A DNA stretch of 64,000 nucleotides, taken from Trematomus loennbergii (lineage: Eukaryota > Chordata > Actinopteri > Perciformes > Nototheniidae). This document shows, in pieces, positions 1-10,325 of the stretch. The number at the start of each line of letters is the position of its first letter. Within the stretch, counting starts at the first letter, position 1. The translations under genes and the position numbers were made by a program. The DNA lies in contig JAAOOA010000265.1 of the NCBI GenBank assembly GCA_012861695.1, positions 111,001 through 175,000 on the forward strand, written 5' to 3'. The notes beneath the pieces are model-generated. The model was not told the origin of the DNA. It did not search any database and worked only from the letters and a program-made list of their open reading frames with translations.

Positions 1-1115
1 AGTCCAGCACAGGTCAAAAGGTCACAGTGACTAGCCTTTTCTGGCCTCGAGCGAGAAACAGGACTTGTTCCTGTAGAAGAAACCTAGTCTAACCCTCAGT
101 TTTAAGCAGGTTAATGACATGACGTTTAAAAGTGAGACAATCATCAAGCCAGATACCAAGGTATTTGTAACAGGTAACCACTTCAAGTTTTATTCCTTGC
201 GTAAGACAATATCTAAAACAGGCTCTGGTGTCTTTTTAGCTTTTGAAAAGAGCATTACCTTGGTTTTATCAACATTTAAAAGAAGCTTTAGTTCAGAGAG
301 CTGAGTCTGAATAATGTTAAAACAGCTTGCAATTCAACAACAGCCTCTTAATGGAGGACCTGCACAGTACATCACGGTATCGTCCGCATAAAAATGTAAG
401 GTTGCTCCATCGACATTTTCACCTAAACTATTGATGCAGATGGAGAATAAAAGTGGACCTAAAACAGAACCTTGAGGAACACCATTAGTAATGTTAACCA
501 CTCAGAAGACAGCCCATCAAACTGAACACATTGGGACCTTTCAGAGAGGTAGTTCACAAACCACCCCACTGCATGGCTGGATATGCCAATACTGAGTAGC
601 CTCTGCTTTAAGATGCGATGATCGACGGTATCAAACGCTTTGGAAAGGTCAATAAATAGAGCTGCACAACTCTGCTTATTATCTAAAATACTCGCCACAT
701 CATTCACCACTTTCATTGTGGCAGTGATGGTGCTATGTTGCTTTCTGAAGCCTGACTGATGTTTAGACAGGATGTCATTTGTACATAAAAACACCTTTAC
801 CTGCTCACTCACTAGGCGTTCAAGAACCTTAGCCAGAACTGACAATTTAGAGATGGGCCTATAATTATTTAATAAAGTGGCCTCCCCTCCTTTTAGTAGA
901 GGCAGGACATACGCTGACTTCCACAATTTTGGAATTGTTTGTGCTGAGGGAGAGGTTAAAAGAGTAGTGAGAGGTGGAGCAATAAAATCTGCAGCTATCT
1001 TTAAAAAGAAAGGTTCTACGTTGTCCGGGCCGGCCGGTTTCTTAGGATCTAACTTGGTTAAAGCTTCACGAACAACATCAACAGTAAAAGGAGTAAAAGT
1101 AAAAGGGTTTTCCAA
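1..1115 (-). mobile_element. 5'-truncated, decayed LINE, reverse-transcriptase domain (Jockey/L2-like)
   Basis: Minus-strand reading gives a non-LTR reverse transcriptase: GPDNVEPFFLKIA, then LLNNYRPISKLSVLAK, HQSGFRKQHST and FIDLSKAFDTVDHRIL (RT blocks 2-4). The open frame 459-1115 loses register near 500. The next frame carries [15 protein letters not shown] and the catalytic FYADDTVM (YADD at 379-390), followed by the KLLLNVDKTKVMLFSKAKKT block toward position 240. So the RT core is present but split by a one-base shift. The element runs off the left edge of the window. Upstream (1116-1175) the frame is closed by stops. The Jockey/L2-like placement is from motif resemblance only. Not expected to be functional. 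Confidence 0.88.
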
Positions 1116-1172
1116 AACACGTTTTCAGAGTCACAGACTGTGGTGTTCACAGAAGCAGAGTTAGTCACAGAA

Positions 1173-1400
1173 TCAAACAGCTGTTCCCTGCTCCACCCTC
1201 TGGCCCTCAGGTGGAGATGTAGCTGTTCCCTGCTCCACCCTCTGGCCCTCAGGTGGAGATGTAGCTGTTCCCTGCTCCACCCTCTGGCCCTCAGGTGGAG
1301 ATGTAGCTGTTCCCTGCTCCACCCTCTGGCCCTCAGGTGGAGATGTAGCTGTTCCCTGCTCCACCCTCAGGTCCACAGGTGGTGTTGCAGCTCTTCCCTG
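1173..1400. repeat. 42-bp minisatellite, about 5 copies
   Basis: The unit begins AGCTGTTCCCTGCTCCACCC and is 42 bp, a multiple of three, so both strands stay open through it (14-residue periodic peptides). Copies 1-4 are nearly identical; the fifth has diverged. It abuts the upstream side of the LINE remnant on the minus strand. Confidence 0.9.
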
Positions 1401-1748
1401 CTCCACCTTTGGGCTCCATGATATTTACACCAGTGAGCTCACAGGTTCCTGTCCTGGTCGCTGCTCCACAGGCTCTGAATGCCAGCCTCTCTCTGCTTTT
1501 CCTGCTCCTAGTCCTGCTCCTAGTCCTGCTCCTAGTCCTGCTCCTGCTCCACAGCCACACCCTGACCCGCAGAGTACTGCCCAACATGTGTGAAGGTGTG
1601 GGAGGTTTGGGACAGCGGACACTGGACCCAGCCAGTACAGGGAGTAGTGAACTACATTGTACCAAAGGAGCAGTGGTTGGAGGACATAACAACATGTATA
1701 TCCCCCCCACCAGAGGCATGGACACTGGACACTTATTCATGTATATAG
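1379..1748 (+). pseudogene. Unrecognised proline-rich ORF remnant with 3' UTR-like tail
   Basis: The plus strand shows protein-like sequence spread over shifting frames. A first stretch contains FPAPPLGSMIFTPVSSQVPV. A run of PSPAP units follows from the 12-bp repeat at 1501-1550. A last open stretch, 1566-1748, has no ATG, reads EYCPTCVKVWEVWDSGHWTQ near its start, contains VVNYIVPKEQWLEDITTC, and ends in TAG. Downstream is AT-rich sequence with AATAAA at about 1929, as in a 3' UTR. I do not recognise the protein. It could be the tail of a retrocopy or of a transposon-encoded protein. Confidence 0.3.
1501..1550. repeat. 12-bp tandem repeat (CCTGCTCCTAGT)
   Basis: Three to four copies of CCTGCTCCTAGT. 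On the plus strand it encodes alternating Pro-Ala-Pro-Ser. Confidence 0.85.
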
Positions 1749-2280
1749 TTCCGTGTATAGTTTGATATTTATTTATATATATGATATGTATATATTTATT
1801 AAGTTTATGATAATGTTTATTTGATGTTAAAACTCATTTAGAGTGTTATTTTGTTATACTGCACCTTACTTACTTTGAAGGGTTGTTTTACATTGTATTA
1901 AGTTGAAGTACTTAATAAGTACTATACAAATAAAGCTGTGGTTCTATCAAGTACGTGACTGTCCAATAATTGAGTGGAGTGCTATGTTTAGAATTTCTAT
2001 AGGTTTTCTCTTTGTTGAAAGACAGACATTATAACACCAATAGCTTCTAGTTCATATTACATGTCATGGTTACATTTCATTATTTATCCACAGCACACAA
2101 ACCACGTTTTACTTAATATTTATTAGAAATATATAATATTTAATAGAAATGTGTAAATAGTTAACTGCATAACACAAGTGTATTAGTCAACAAACACATA
2201 CTTTGTTGGTCTTTATTAAAGTACTTCTGTATATAAATACTTTTACATGCTACAGAAGAGAAACAGGGAGCAAGAGAATC
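1749..2280. other. AT-rich sequence without a recognisable gene
   Basis: Holds an AATAAA at about 1929 that could end the preceding remnant. I see no other feature. Confidence 0.5.
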
Positions 2281-2375
2281 TTTTTTTTCTCCTCTTTTCT
2301 CTTTTTCCCTCTTTTTTCCTCCTTTTTTCTTCCCCCTTCTTCCCCCTTCTTCTCCTTTCCCCCCCCCCTTGCAAG
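2281..2375. repeat. Polypyrimidine tract
   Basis: Nearly pure C/T run on the plus strand (TTTTTTTTCTCCTCTTTTCT and similar, then C-rich). Confidence 0.9.
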
Positions 2376-2471
2376 ACTATTGTTCCCCAGCTTTTAAGAA
2401 GTAAAGTCACTGTTGGTCAGCTTTAGATTTGGACAAAAGCAGGAGGAATGCTAGCTTGACTCAGAAAAGGA

Positions 2472-2663
2472 TCAGATGGAGGCAGAGTGAGTGCGCTGGT
2501 GGACTTTAAGATCACTAGAAAAGGTTTCCCCACACTCTTCACAGCTGTGTAGTTTCTCTCTTGTGTGAATGCGATAATGGCTCTGAATTCTTCTTGATTT
2601 AGTGAAGTCTTTCCCACATTGGTCACAGCTGAAAAGTTTGGGTTCCTTTCTTCTTCTCTGTTT
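2472..2663 (-). pseudogene. C2H2 zinc-finger terminal exon, two fingers (cluster unit 1)
   Basis: A terminal exon begins after an acceptor (TTTAG, then AAACAGAGAAGAAG) at 2663 and reads in phase 0 for 64 codons to TGA at 2472-2474. It starts KQRRRKEPKLFSC, as in the other units of this cluster. Finger 1 is regular (C-x2-C-x12-H-x3-H, CDQCGKDF). Finger 2 (CEECGETF) has lost two residues before the helix leucine: FSSDLKVH where canonical fingers have FxxxxxLxxH. The linker between them is TREKL rather than TGEKP. The tail HSASI is shared with units 3 and 4. A two-finger product with one damaged finger suggests a shortened relic rather than a working DNA-binding protein. I found no clear upstream exon for it. 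Confidence 0.75.
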
Positions 2664-2689
2664 CTAAAGAAGACAGACAGATAAAGAGT

Positions 2690-3260
2690 CAGTGAGAGGC
2701 GGTGATGCAGATATATCTAAAAATAAGAGTCTGTAAAATAAACCCCACAATGTTCACACAGTAGGAAAATATAATGCGGATATATTTGTAATAACTATTT
2801 CTGAACTTGAGACTCACTTACTCTCTTTTTGGAGTTTTTCAAAACTCACAGCCTTCTTTACTCACACGGAGAATACAATAAATAAACTAGTGACATGATA
2901 AAACACTTTAAAATATTCACGGTTAAAACATGTACAAAAAATGTTTCCCATGTTTTTTAAACATTAATGGCATTAAAAGTACATATACTAAATTAATTAA
3001 ATAAATAATAATAATAATCAGAATGATACTCTTTATTTTTAATTCTCTTTCTATTATTTGTTCTTAGTAAATCAAGGCCAAGCTTAAAAATATAATGCAA
3101 AGTGATTGGAAGTCATGATAAGGTATCAAACAGTATTGTAATGATGAGTAAAAGAGTGTCTTTGTGTCGAAACATTTATTGAGAAAATAGAAAACAAGTT
3201 TTCGATCAGATTTACTGACAAAATAGAGAAAAAAACAGGCGTCACATTTTAGCCTAATTA
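2690..3260 (-). repeat. Duplicated ZNF-unit flank, copy 1
   Basis: 2690-2935 (intron side of the finger exon, including the conserved GGAGTTTTTCAAA segment) recurs near 16090-16260 and 32130-32300. 3060-3260 recurs near 15180-15400, 17150-17400 and 33210-33450. This shows that the ZNF genes arose by duplication of units that included non-coding flanks. A short conserved segment ending GAGTAAGTGAG on the minus strand (near 2815-2850) could be a small exon with a GTAAGT donor; this is unproven. Confidence 0.7.
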
Positions 3261-3281
3261 CCAAGTTATAATCACTGTGCT

Positions 3282-3653
3282 TTAAAGGTGGGGTTAGTAA
3301 GTTGGAGAAACCAGCTCGAGTGCGCTAGAATTTGAAAATACACAACCGGAGAAAATCTGCCACTTCCTTACAGAGCCCCTCCTCCAACACACACGAACGC
3401 GCACATGACCAATGAGGGCACGAGATAAGTTTGTGCACAGATGGAAGGCTGACAGGCAGGTAGGCCATCCAGTTATTTTAGCCGGGCCGGCTCAGATGAT
3501 TGGTCGTGCTTTTTACAGTACTACAGCTTCCACAGATGACATTTTTTTATGGTTTTTTGTCAAAGCACTTCAGATATTCATTGCTATCGGGATGTTAAGA
3601 GCATTCCATGGAATATAACAACAAGTGTATCTCTAGCCGGTTTCCACCTTTAA
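3282..3653. mobile_element. MITE with TTAA ends
   Basis: Starts TTAAAGGTGGGGTTAG and ends GGTTTCCACCTTTAA, giving short inverted termini flanked or ended by TTAA (372 bp). It is non-coding. TTAA termini fit a piggyBac- or Kolobok-type non-autonomous element, a common fish repeat class. It lies in the flank between ZNF units 1 and 2. Confidence 0.75.
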
Positions 3654-3950
3654 CTATGAACGAATGAAAACAGTAGATGAAACATATTCAGTAAAATAAA
3701 AATAAAAACAGGCTCTATCAATCGGAAATGAAGATGAAGAAGTACAAACATCACACTACAACAGGAAATGCACCTCGACAGGACGTGTTTGGACATTTTC
3801 TGGTGCGCACTTCTGCAAATGTGAGTATTATTCACAGAATTAACGTGTATATATACAGATATGCTCACAAAACAAAAATACCTGAGAAGCACTAAAGCAA
3901 TCAATATTTTTCCATCACCATCAGAGCGTAAGCTATGCTCTGAGGAAAGG

Positions 3951-4820
3951 TTAACGAAGTGCAGCGTGTGTGCGTTGGTGGACTTTGAGATTACTACGCC
4001 GAGAAAAGTTTTTCCCACAATGTTCACAGCTGTGTGGTTTCAGTCCCGTGTGAACCAGTAGGTGGACGGCAAGGTGATCCTGCCGGGAAAACTTTTTCTC
4101 ACAGTGGTCACAGCTGTATGGTTTCTCTCCGGTGTGGGTACGCTGGTGTGTTTTTAACTCAACCCTAGATTTAAATGTGGAGCTGCACTGGTCACAGCTG
4201 TATGGTTTCTTTCCAGTGTGAATGCTCTCGTGACTTCTCAAGCCGGAGCTCAGTGCAAAGACTCTTCCACATTCCTCACAGCTGTACGGTTTCTCTCCAG
4301 TGTGAACTCGCTGATGCATTTTGAGCTGAGAACTCTGATTGAAAGTTTTCCCACATTGGTCACACCAGAATACTTTCTCTTTAGTGTGAATAACCCGATG
4401 AACTCTTAGGTAATTTGTAGTTTTAAAAGTTTTCCCACACTCGTTGCAGATGTGCGGTCTCTCTTCTTGGTGAATTACTTTATGGCTTGAAAGCTCACTG
4501 TGAGTGCGGAAGGCTTTGTCACATATGTCGCAGATTTGCGGTTTCTCTCCTGTATGAAGCCGTTTGTGGACCACCATGGCTCCTGGATAAGAGAACCTTT
4601 TCCCACATTGGTCACAGCCGTAGGGTTTTTCTCCAGTGTGAACACGTTGGTGGAGTTTTAGCCGATTCAGGAAGTGGAAAGTCGCCCCGCATTGGTCACA
4701 GTGGTGAAGACGTTTTCCGGTGTGAATCCTCTGGTGCACATTTAAATACAAAACCGTTGTGAAGGATTTGTCACAGTGCTGACAGCTGTGGTTTTTGGGT
4801 CCGCATTTTCTCCTTGGTTT
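3951..4820 (-). CDS. C2H2 zinc-finger protein, finger-array exon (10 fingers)
   Basis: The terminal exon runs from an acceptor (TTGAATAG then AAACCAAGGAG) at 4820, in phase 0 for 290 codons, to TAA at 3951-3953. It encodes ten C2H2 fingers with mostly TGEKPY-type linkers (two changed to QEERPH and TKEKVF) and the tail AALR. All ten have C-x2-C-x12-H-x3-H spacing. The helices differ from finger to finger, unlike the homogenised arrays of units 3 and 4. Proteins of this type are nuclear, sequence-specific DNA-binding regulators; the target cannot be read from sequence. Candidate phase-0 upstream exons are 5233-5301 and 5896-5952. Together they give about 324 residues from the ATG in the 5896-5952 exon. 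This is the best candidate for an intact ZNF gene in the window. Confidence 0.88.
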   Translation of the reverse strand, partial: KPRRKCGPKNHSCQHCDKSFTTVLYLNVHQRIHTGKRLHHCDQCGATFHFLNRLKLHQRVHTGEKPYGCDQCGKRFSYPGAMVVHKRLHTGEKPQICDICDKAFRTHSELSSHKVIHQEERPHICNECGKTFKTTNYLRVHRVIHTKEKVFWCDQCGKTFNQSSQLKMHQRVHTGEKPYSCEECGRVFALSSGLRSHESIHTGKKPYSCDQCSSTFKSRVELKTHQRTHTGEKPYSCDHCEKKFSRQDHLAVHLLVHTGLKPHSCEHCGKNFSRRSNLKVHQRTHAALR

Positions 4821-5104
4821 CTATTCAAGACAAACAGAAAGTTGATCAGACAAAAATAAGACATTTCTTGAAAACCTTGAATAATTTTAAGAGCTTCATT
4901 ATTTTTTAATGCTGTTTCTTGATATTATAGAAAACTAAATCTTTATTTTTGAGTTTTTTTTACTATTTTCTGGGACAAAATATACTTTTTCAAGTTACTG
5001 TGGTGCACACTTTTTTATTTTTGTTTGAATTCCTTTAACTGCAGTTACCCTTGGCTTCTTCTTGAGATTGGACACAGTTTTTTTTGGGTTGCTTGCATCC
5101 TCCT

Positions 5105-5216
5105 TCCTCGCTCTTCCTCATTCATCGCCTCTTCCTCACTCCTCGCCTCTTCCTCATTCCTCGCCTCTTCCTCCTCCTCGCCTCTTCCTCATTCCTCGCC
5201 TCTTCCTCCCTCCACT
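5105..5216. repeat. Purine-rich GAGGAA/GAGGCG tandem repeat
   Basis: On the minus strand GAGGAAGAGGCGAGGAAT-type units repeat. They lie just 3' of the candidate ZNF exon 5233-5301 and would read as a Glu/Arg-rich tail if that exon were not spliced. Confidence 0.8.
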
Positions 5217-5232
5217 GTTCCTCCGTCCTCAC

Positions 5233-5301
5233 CTCCTTGCCCCTCAGATTTTCCACCAGGCAGAATAACGTCCTCTCACACATATTCTGCAGCTGAGTTA
5301 T
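5233..5301 (-). CDS. Candidate internal exon of the 10-finger ZNF gene
   Basis: Minus strand: acceptor CTATACCTGCAG, then 69 bp in phase 0 beginning ITQLQNMCERTLFCL and ending LRGKE at a GAG/GTGAGG donor. Both ends are phase 0, matching the neighbouring exons. The peptide is amphipathic and could start a coiled coil; I recognise no KRAB or SCAN box. If the donor is not used, the frame continues through the Glu/Arg repeat to a stop near 5122. Supported by splice sites and phase only. Confidence 0.5.
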
Positions 5302-5895
5302 CTGCAGGTATAGGGACAGGTAAGCTTTGTTATTTCTGAAAAGTCTGGCATTTTCAACAAAAAAAAATACATAATTATCACAGAGTGAGAGAATCAGGAC
5401 AGAATGAAGAGGAGGCAAGTGGAAACAGAAAAGCAAGTTTTAGAGAGTTATATAAAGCTGATACCAGACCAAGGAAAGACAAAGAACAAACAATCAAGAA
5501 CAGAACAGAGGACACGAGCGTGGAAACCAGACAGGAAAAAGACAAAGGAATTCAGGTCGATATACACAAACTAATCCATTTGTATTCATTACACATAATA
5601 TTCAACCAATGGTAATCAATGTTTTCTTTCATTCTGACTACATCTAGAGTAATAACATAACTACCAGTAGGGAAAAGTGTCAAATGATACATTTTTCACA
5701 AATGTTACTTTTAACTTAAAAAATCACAACAAAAAATGTACAAAATGTTATACATGTTATGATTGCAGAAGTTGATGAGGCAAAGAAACTGTTGACTGTA
5801 AGCCTTTGTGTCTGCTAGTTTCATGTATTACTGTAATTAAATTGAATATAAATGAAACACATGTATTTAAATGAGTAAAAGTGCTGCAAACTGAC

Positions 5896-5952
5896 CTGAT
5901 AGGACGATCCTGCTGCTGCGTTTCTCTCCATGCTTCTTCTCCGGATGTTTCT
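5896..5952 (-). CDS. Candidate first coding exon of the 10-finger ZNF gene
   Basis: Minus strand: acceptor TTTACTTCAG, 57 bp in phase 0 reading RNIRRRSMERNAAAGSSYQ, then the donor GTCAGT. It is the counterpart of the exon at 23791-23856 in unit 3: same place relative to the fingers, same RRRS-x-ME start, same GTCAGT donor. The ATG inside it is the likely start. The preceding sequence holds the duplicated upstream block seen before other ZNF units. Confidence 0.55.
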
Positions 5953-5984
5953 CTGAAGTAAACTCTAACTTGCACTAACCCTAA

Positions 5985-6200
5985 ATATAACCCACTTTCA
6001 CACCTCTCCCCACTTCCTGCAGACCCTCCTCCCCCAAATTTAAATTTGCAGCAATTGTTCAGTGACCACTCCTCTTGGATTTGACTTGAAACCTTCCCAG
6101 ACAACAGGAGGAAGGTGTGAACCCAACCTTTAATCCGACCTCTGATGTCCTGTCCTTCTCCTGAGACGACCCCCCCCCCCCTCCTCAGCCACAACACCTC
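5985..6200 (-). promoter_or_regulatory. Duplicated ZNF upstream block, copy 1
   Basis: A segment with GCAATTGTTC, ACTCCTCTT, TGAAACCTTC, GAGGAAGGTGTGAACCC and CTCCTGAGACGACC recurs in the same orientation at 7000-7140, 15600-15760 and 31710-31965. Its position just 5' of the candidate first coding exon suggests a promoter or 5' UTR duplicated with each ZNF unit. Function is inferred from position and repetition only. Confidence 0.45.
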
Positions 6201-6493
6201 TGCTAACTGAGCCTGATCCAAGACTCTGGTTGGGAGAGTTACTTTAAAATTGGGTTGTATGTAAGACAACAGAACAATGTGAACTTAGAAAAGAAGAAAC
6301 CAAGATATTTATGATCAAAAATTATTTAATTTATAGAAAAACCTGCCAAAAAAACCCAATGAGGGGCTTGTAGCTGTTGATCTGTCTGAGAAGGAGGGAA
6401 GTCACCTTAAACTCCACCAGCCAATCACACTGGAGTTAAACCATACTGTTGAGAAACATGTGGGAAACAAATGTCTCTTTGTAGTTCCCTTAA

Positions 6494-6545
6494 AGCCCCA
6501 CACCAGTATGGTTTCTCTCCCGTGTGAATAGGATGATGTCAAACT
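6494..6545 (-). pseudogene. Zinc-finger relic
   Basis: The minus strand reads HPIHTGEKPYWCG with no complete finger around it. It is a leftover histidine end and linker of a C2H2 array, sitting between duplicated ZNF-unit flanks (6860-7150 resembles 15360-15760). Confidence 0.55.
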
Positions 6546-6999
6546 GTAAAAATAAGCAGTGCTGATCAAACATTAATCAAGATTCTGTTACTGTTATGTG
6601 TATTTCTGCCCTCAAAAGTTTGTAGAAATGTATTTTAGTGCACTATTTAGCTGTAATTTGAGATCGTTTTTTGACGGACGCCATTTTGTGCCTAACTTCA
6701 ATCAGATTATTTCGATACTCGGATCAAACTTTACAAATAGTTCTGTAGTCATGTTGCCTTCAGGGACTTTAGGTATCCAGAGAAATATTGTACTTTAACA
6801 CAAAACTTGAATTCTCAAATATATATATTTTTTTTCAAAAGAAATTGACTGTGAACAAAACGGCTGTCACAATGAAGTCAAATGATGAACATGAGAGAAA
6901 TCAGATTATATCAGAGTTTAAATAAAGGGTCTCTCTTCTCAAACCCAACATGTACTAGGAAAGCAGAAAGCAGACATTTAGAAATGTAAATGTGCAGTA

Positions 7000-7140
7000 G
7001 TTGCTCAGAGATGACTCCTCTCAGACTTGATGTGAAACCTCCAGGAACAAAAGGATGGAGGAGTGAACACATTACCCTTCATCCCTCCCCCTAAATCCCA
7101 CCCTTGATACCCCCTCCTCTCTAAAGATGACCCCAGTCTA
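7000..7140 (-). promoter_or_regulatory. Duplicated ZNF upstream block, copy 2
   Basis: Contains GTAGTTGCTC, GACTCCTCTCAGACTTGATG, TGAAACCTCC and GATGGAGGAGTGAAC, matching the block at 15600-15760 and 31820-31965. No coding exon remains next to this copy, so it looks like an orphan from a lost ZNF unit. Confidence 0.4.
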
Positions 7141-7428
7141 GTCTCCTTCAAGTACTTTAGCTTCAAATGGGCCATTTAAATTCTGCATTCAAAAGGAGAT
7201 TATTCAAGAATGAAAGTAGCGATGCAGCACAAGATGTAAATATTTATTTAACGACCCTCCTTCACCGCAATTCAACGGAAGATGATGGACTTCATATTTC
7301 AAACATTTAACACCTTTCTCCAGAAATAGTGACTCTCAGTGAGTTTCAGTTCTAACATGGATAACTGCGACTGAGTCTCACATTACAAGTATCTCTAGTG
7401 TCTCTCTTCTCATACCCAACGTGTCTTA

Positions 7429-8447
7429 GGCCCCGGCTCCACGAGGACGGAAACTGGTTGAATCCGCAATATTTCTCATGCGTATAGCCCTCTAAGCTCC
7501 ACGACGCCGTAAGGGAAACGTAGAAACAGACCCCGCAAACGACAACGGGTCCAAAGGTGGATAGATCTGGGAACTGAGCGCTCTGGGGGTCCAACGGGCC
7601 GTGGAGTCGCCTATACGGTCATTCGTTTTCATAGCCCCCCTCTCCTGCCTCTCCCCCGCGGGGTTGCTATCGTGCTCCAGTCTCTACTGACCATGCTACA
7701 GTTCTTTGTGCAACATCTACAGGAGCTCCTCCTTGAATTCAGATTATTTATCTTTATCTCGATATGGACATAAACGCGAGTGAAGTCTAATCTGACAGGA
7801 CGGAGACACGCAGCTCCTGCCGCTGTGATGCAGCGGGAGCAAAACACACTTCAAGTCAGATCATCACCCTTAGCTATTTTAATTACCTCTCAAACTACCT
7901 AAACTGTTATAAATATGTTTATTTTTACTGTCGGGTCACTCATTACAGGATCAGCTGCTGCATGAGACAGACACTGACGCTGTGAGAAGAGAGGAAAAAG
8001 AGACAGACTCTGTGTATTTGATGATTATATAATCATTATATCGTCGTTATTCATTTGTTTTAAAGCTCAATAATAACAATGAAGACCTTTGACCGGCACT
8101 TTTATAATTTTGTCCGGAAGATTTAAACTTTATATACGTTGACCGGCGAAAAACTCTGCACGGATCCCTCGGCCCCCCGATGGAATAAACAGAAGGGCAG
8201 CCATGACAACCATTCTTCTTTGCTGCTTTTGTGGAGGAAGTTGCTGCTTTTGTGGAGGAAGTTACAGCACCACGTACAGGTTCGGCATATGTACTGCAGC
8301 TTTTCCAGCGTTTGGATGTAAACGGAGCCGTCTCGTGGAGCTTGACACAATCCGGTGTATATTGGCGTGGGGACGGAAGTTTTTTTGCGGTTGCATTTGC
8401 GTTACTCCGATGCGTTTTGCCGTATTTGTCCTCGTGGAGCCGGGGCC
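7429..8447. mobile_element. PIF/Harbinger-like MITE with TTA target duplication
   Basis: The 1019-bp element starts GGCCCCGGCTCCACGAGGAC and ends in its inverted complement (GTCCTCGTGGAGCCGGGGCC). It is flanked by direct TTA at 7426-7428 and 8448-8450. Three-base TWA duplications with G-rich inverted termini are the Harbinger signature. Empty versions of the same site exist at about 17480 and 15460 (TGTCTTAGTG, GTCTTAATG). No transposase is encoded. A direct repeat TGCTGCTTTTGTGGAGGAAG lies inside near 8220-8260. Confidence 0.88.
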
Positions 8448-8929
8448 TTAGTGTTTTAAAGATCACTTCAAAAAGGGCAAAAACTCAAACTCAACATTTC
8501 AATTCAACATAAATGTGAAAAAAAAATATTCATGAATGTTGGGCAACTAAACATAGCAAGAACCTTTCTGAACTCGATGCTCACTAAAATTGCAACTGCA
8601 CACAACGGGTAATTGATTAGGAAGTATTATACATAAAGACTATATTAAGAAATGTAGGTAGAACATCAAAAGATGCTTCTATTTACATAAACATAATAAG
8701 TATATATAATAAACACCAACCTGATTTATTGCTTTTATTTTAATAGTTTTAATATAAGGAAAACAGAAGAGAATGAAACTGAGAACATTGTGAATATTTT
8801 CTCCCAGACTTTCTGATTTAATAAACACCATCCTGAGAAGGGATTTAGTTTTACTGTTCATTAATCTGCATAGTAGCTTCTCTAATAATCTGTTTGGTTG
8901 ATAACATGGTGTGACTGGAAACTTCTTCT

Positions 8930-8976
8930 GGGTGTTTTAGATAGTTCCTGTTCCCAGTAGCATCTGTTCTGGTCTT
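8930..8976. repeat. Left part of a 41-bp minisatellite split by a Harbinger element
   Basis: GATAGTTCCTGTTCCCAGTA followed by CTGTTCTGGTCTT. The same unit continues at 13951 after the 5-kb element, so the element landed inside the array. Confidence 0.8.
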
Positions 8977-9302
8977 AATAGGTGCGTTCACACCGGAGTA
9001 CTTTGGTGTACTTTTCCCACAATAGTTCATCAGAACTACGATATATTTGCGTTCACACCAAAAAGCCCCAGGAACTACTTTAGCTCAACTTAGTTCGCGA
9101 GACTCGCTTTTCAGTCCCCGCTACAGAGCAGGGTCTGTCGTGGAAGAAAGTAGTTCCTACGTCTGATTGGCTGTGCGGAATGCAAACCACGCCCGTTTGA
9201 CTCCGAATTTGTTGTTGTAAGCGGCCATTGTATTTCCTCGCTTCGCAGCACACACGAAGAGATTTCTTTTGTGAAAGCAGTTATTATAGCAACACCAAAT
9301 AA

Positions 9303-9452
9303 ATCAATTGGAGTGATGAGGATGTGTCTGCGCTTCTGGCGATTTACTCGAAGGACGCGAAGCGCCACATTCTGAAGCTTCTACTGCATGCAGTTTCAGT
9401 GGATCAGCAAAGTTAGCAGACCTGGCAAAGTCATGTCGGGACGACTACGAAG
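9303..9452 (+). pseudogene. Harbinger Myb/SANT-like protein, first-exon remnant
   Basis: The plus frame from 9303 reads INWSDEDVSALLAIYSKDAK, the start of a Myb/SANT-like (MADF-type) domain with the usual W-S/T-D-E-E-V...LL.IY pattern. It reaches a stop after about 35 codons. The next frame continues DLAKSCRDDYEG up to a GTAAAT donor at about 9453. Harbinger transposons typically carry such a DNA-binding partner for the transposase. A frameshift or short indel makes this copy defective. Confidence 0.6.
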
Positions 9453-9800
9453 GTAAATAAAATACATGCACTGCACTGTTTTAATCTGCACAATACTGGT
9501 CTTAGATGTACTTTTATTTGCTCAGTAGATCGAGCTAGCCATGGTAGAACTTGCTAACGTTATGTCCAAGCTGGCTAATAACATCTAGCTAGCTAGCTAT
9601 TCTCATCCATGCCCGCTATGACACGTTTTGACTTGTGAATAAGTGTGCAATGTTCTGTAATTTGCTTCACTAACTCATGGCACTAATCGTGTGTTTCAGG
9701 CGAGGTGTTTCTCTCAGGATTAGAAACTAGTTTTCCCCTCCGGGATAAATACGATAATATATCGTTAGCAATTAGCATGCTAGCTGGACATAATGCTACC

Positions 9801-10325
9801 TAGTTTGTACTGTATGTGTGTGTTAGTTTGTACTGTATGTGTGTTAGTTGTACTGTATGTGTGTGTTAATTTGTACTGTATGTGTGTGTTAGTTTGTGTG
9901 TTAGTTTGTACTGTATGTGTGTGTTAGTTTGTGTGTTAGTTTGTACTGTATGTGTGTGTTAGTTTGTACTGTATGTGTGTGTTAGTTTGTACTGTATGTG
10001 TGTGTTAATTTGTACTGTATGTGTGTGTTAGTTTGTGTGTTAGTTTGTACTGTATGTGTGTGTTAGTTTGTACTGTATGTGTGTTAGTTTTACTGTATGT
10101 GTGTGTTAATTTGTACTGTGTGTGTGTTAGTTTGTGTGTTAGTTTGTACTGTATGTGTGTGTTAGTTTGTACTGTATGTGTGTGTTAGTTTGTGTGTTAG
10201 TTTGTACTGTATGTGTGTGTTAGTTTGTACTGTATGTGTGTGTTAGTTTGTACTGTATGTGTGTGTTAGTTTGTACTGTATGTTTGTGTTAATTTGTACT
10301 GTATGTGTGTAGTTTGTTTTTGTAC
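9801..10325. repeat. 22-23-bp minisatellite
   Basis: About twenty or more copies of TAGTTTGTACTGTATGTGTG plus GT, with variable short units, inside the Harbinger element. The unit contains a TGTGTGT core that may have seeded expansion. Confidence 0.92.

Noticed and set aside
5757..6269. 170-codon minus frame as a protein gene
   Set aside because: It covers the duplicated upstream block and intron; the real coding sequence in it (5896-5952) is in another frame with splice sites.
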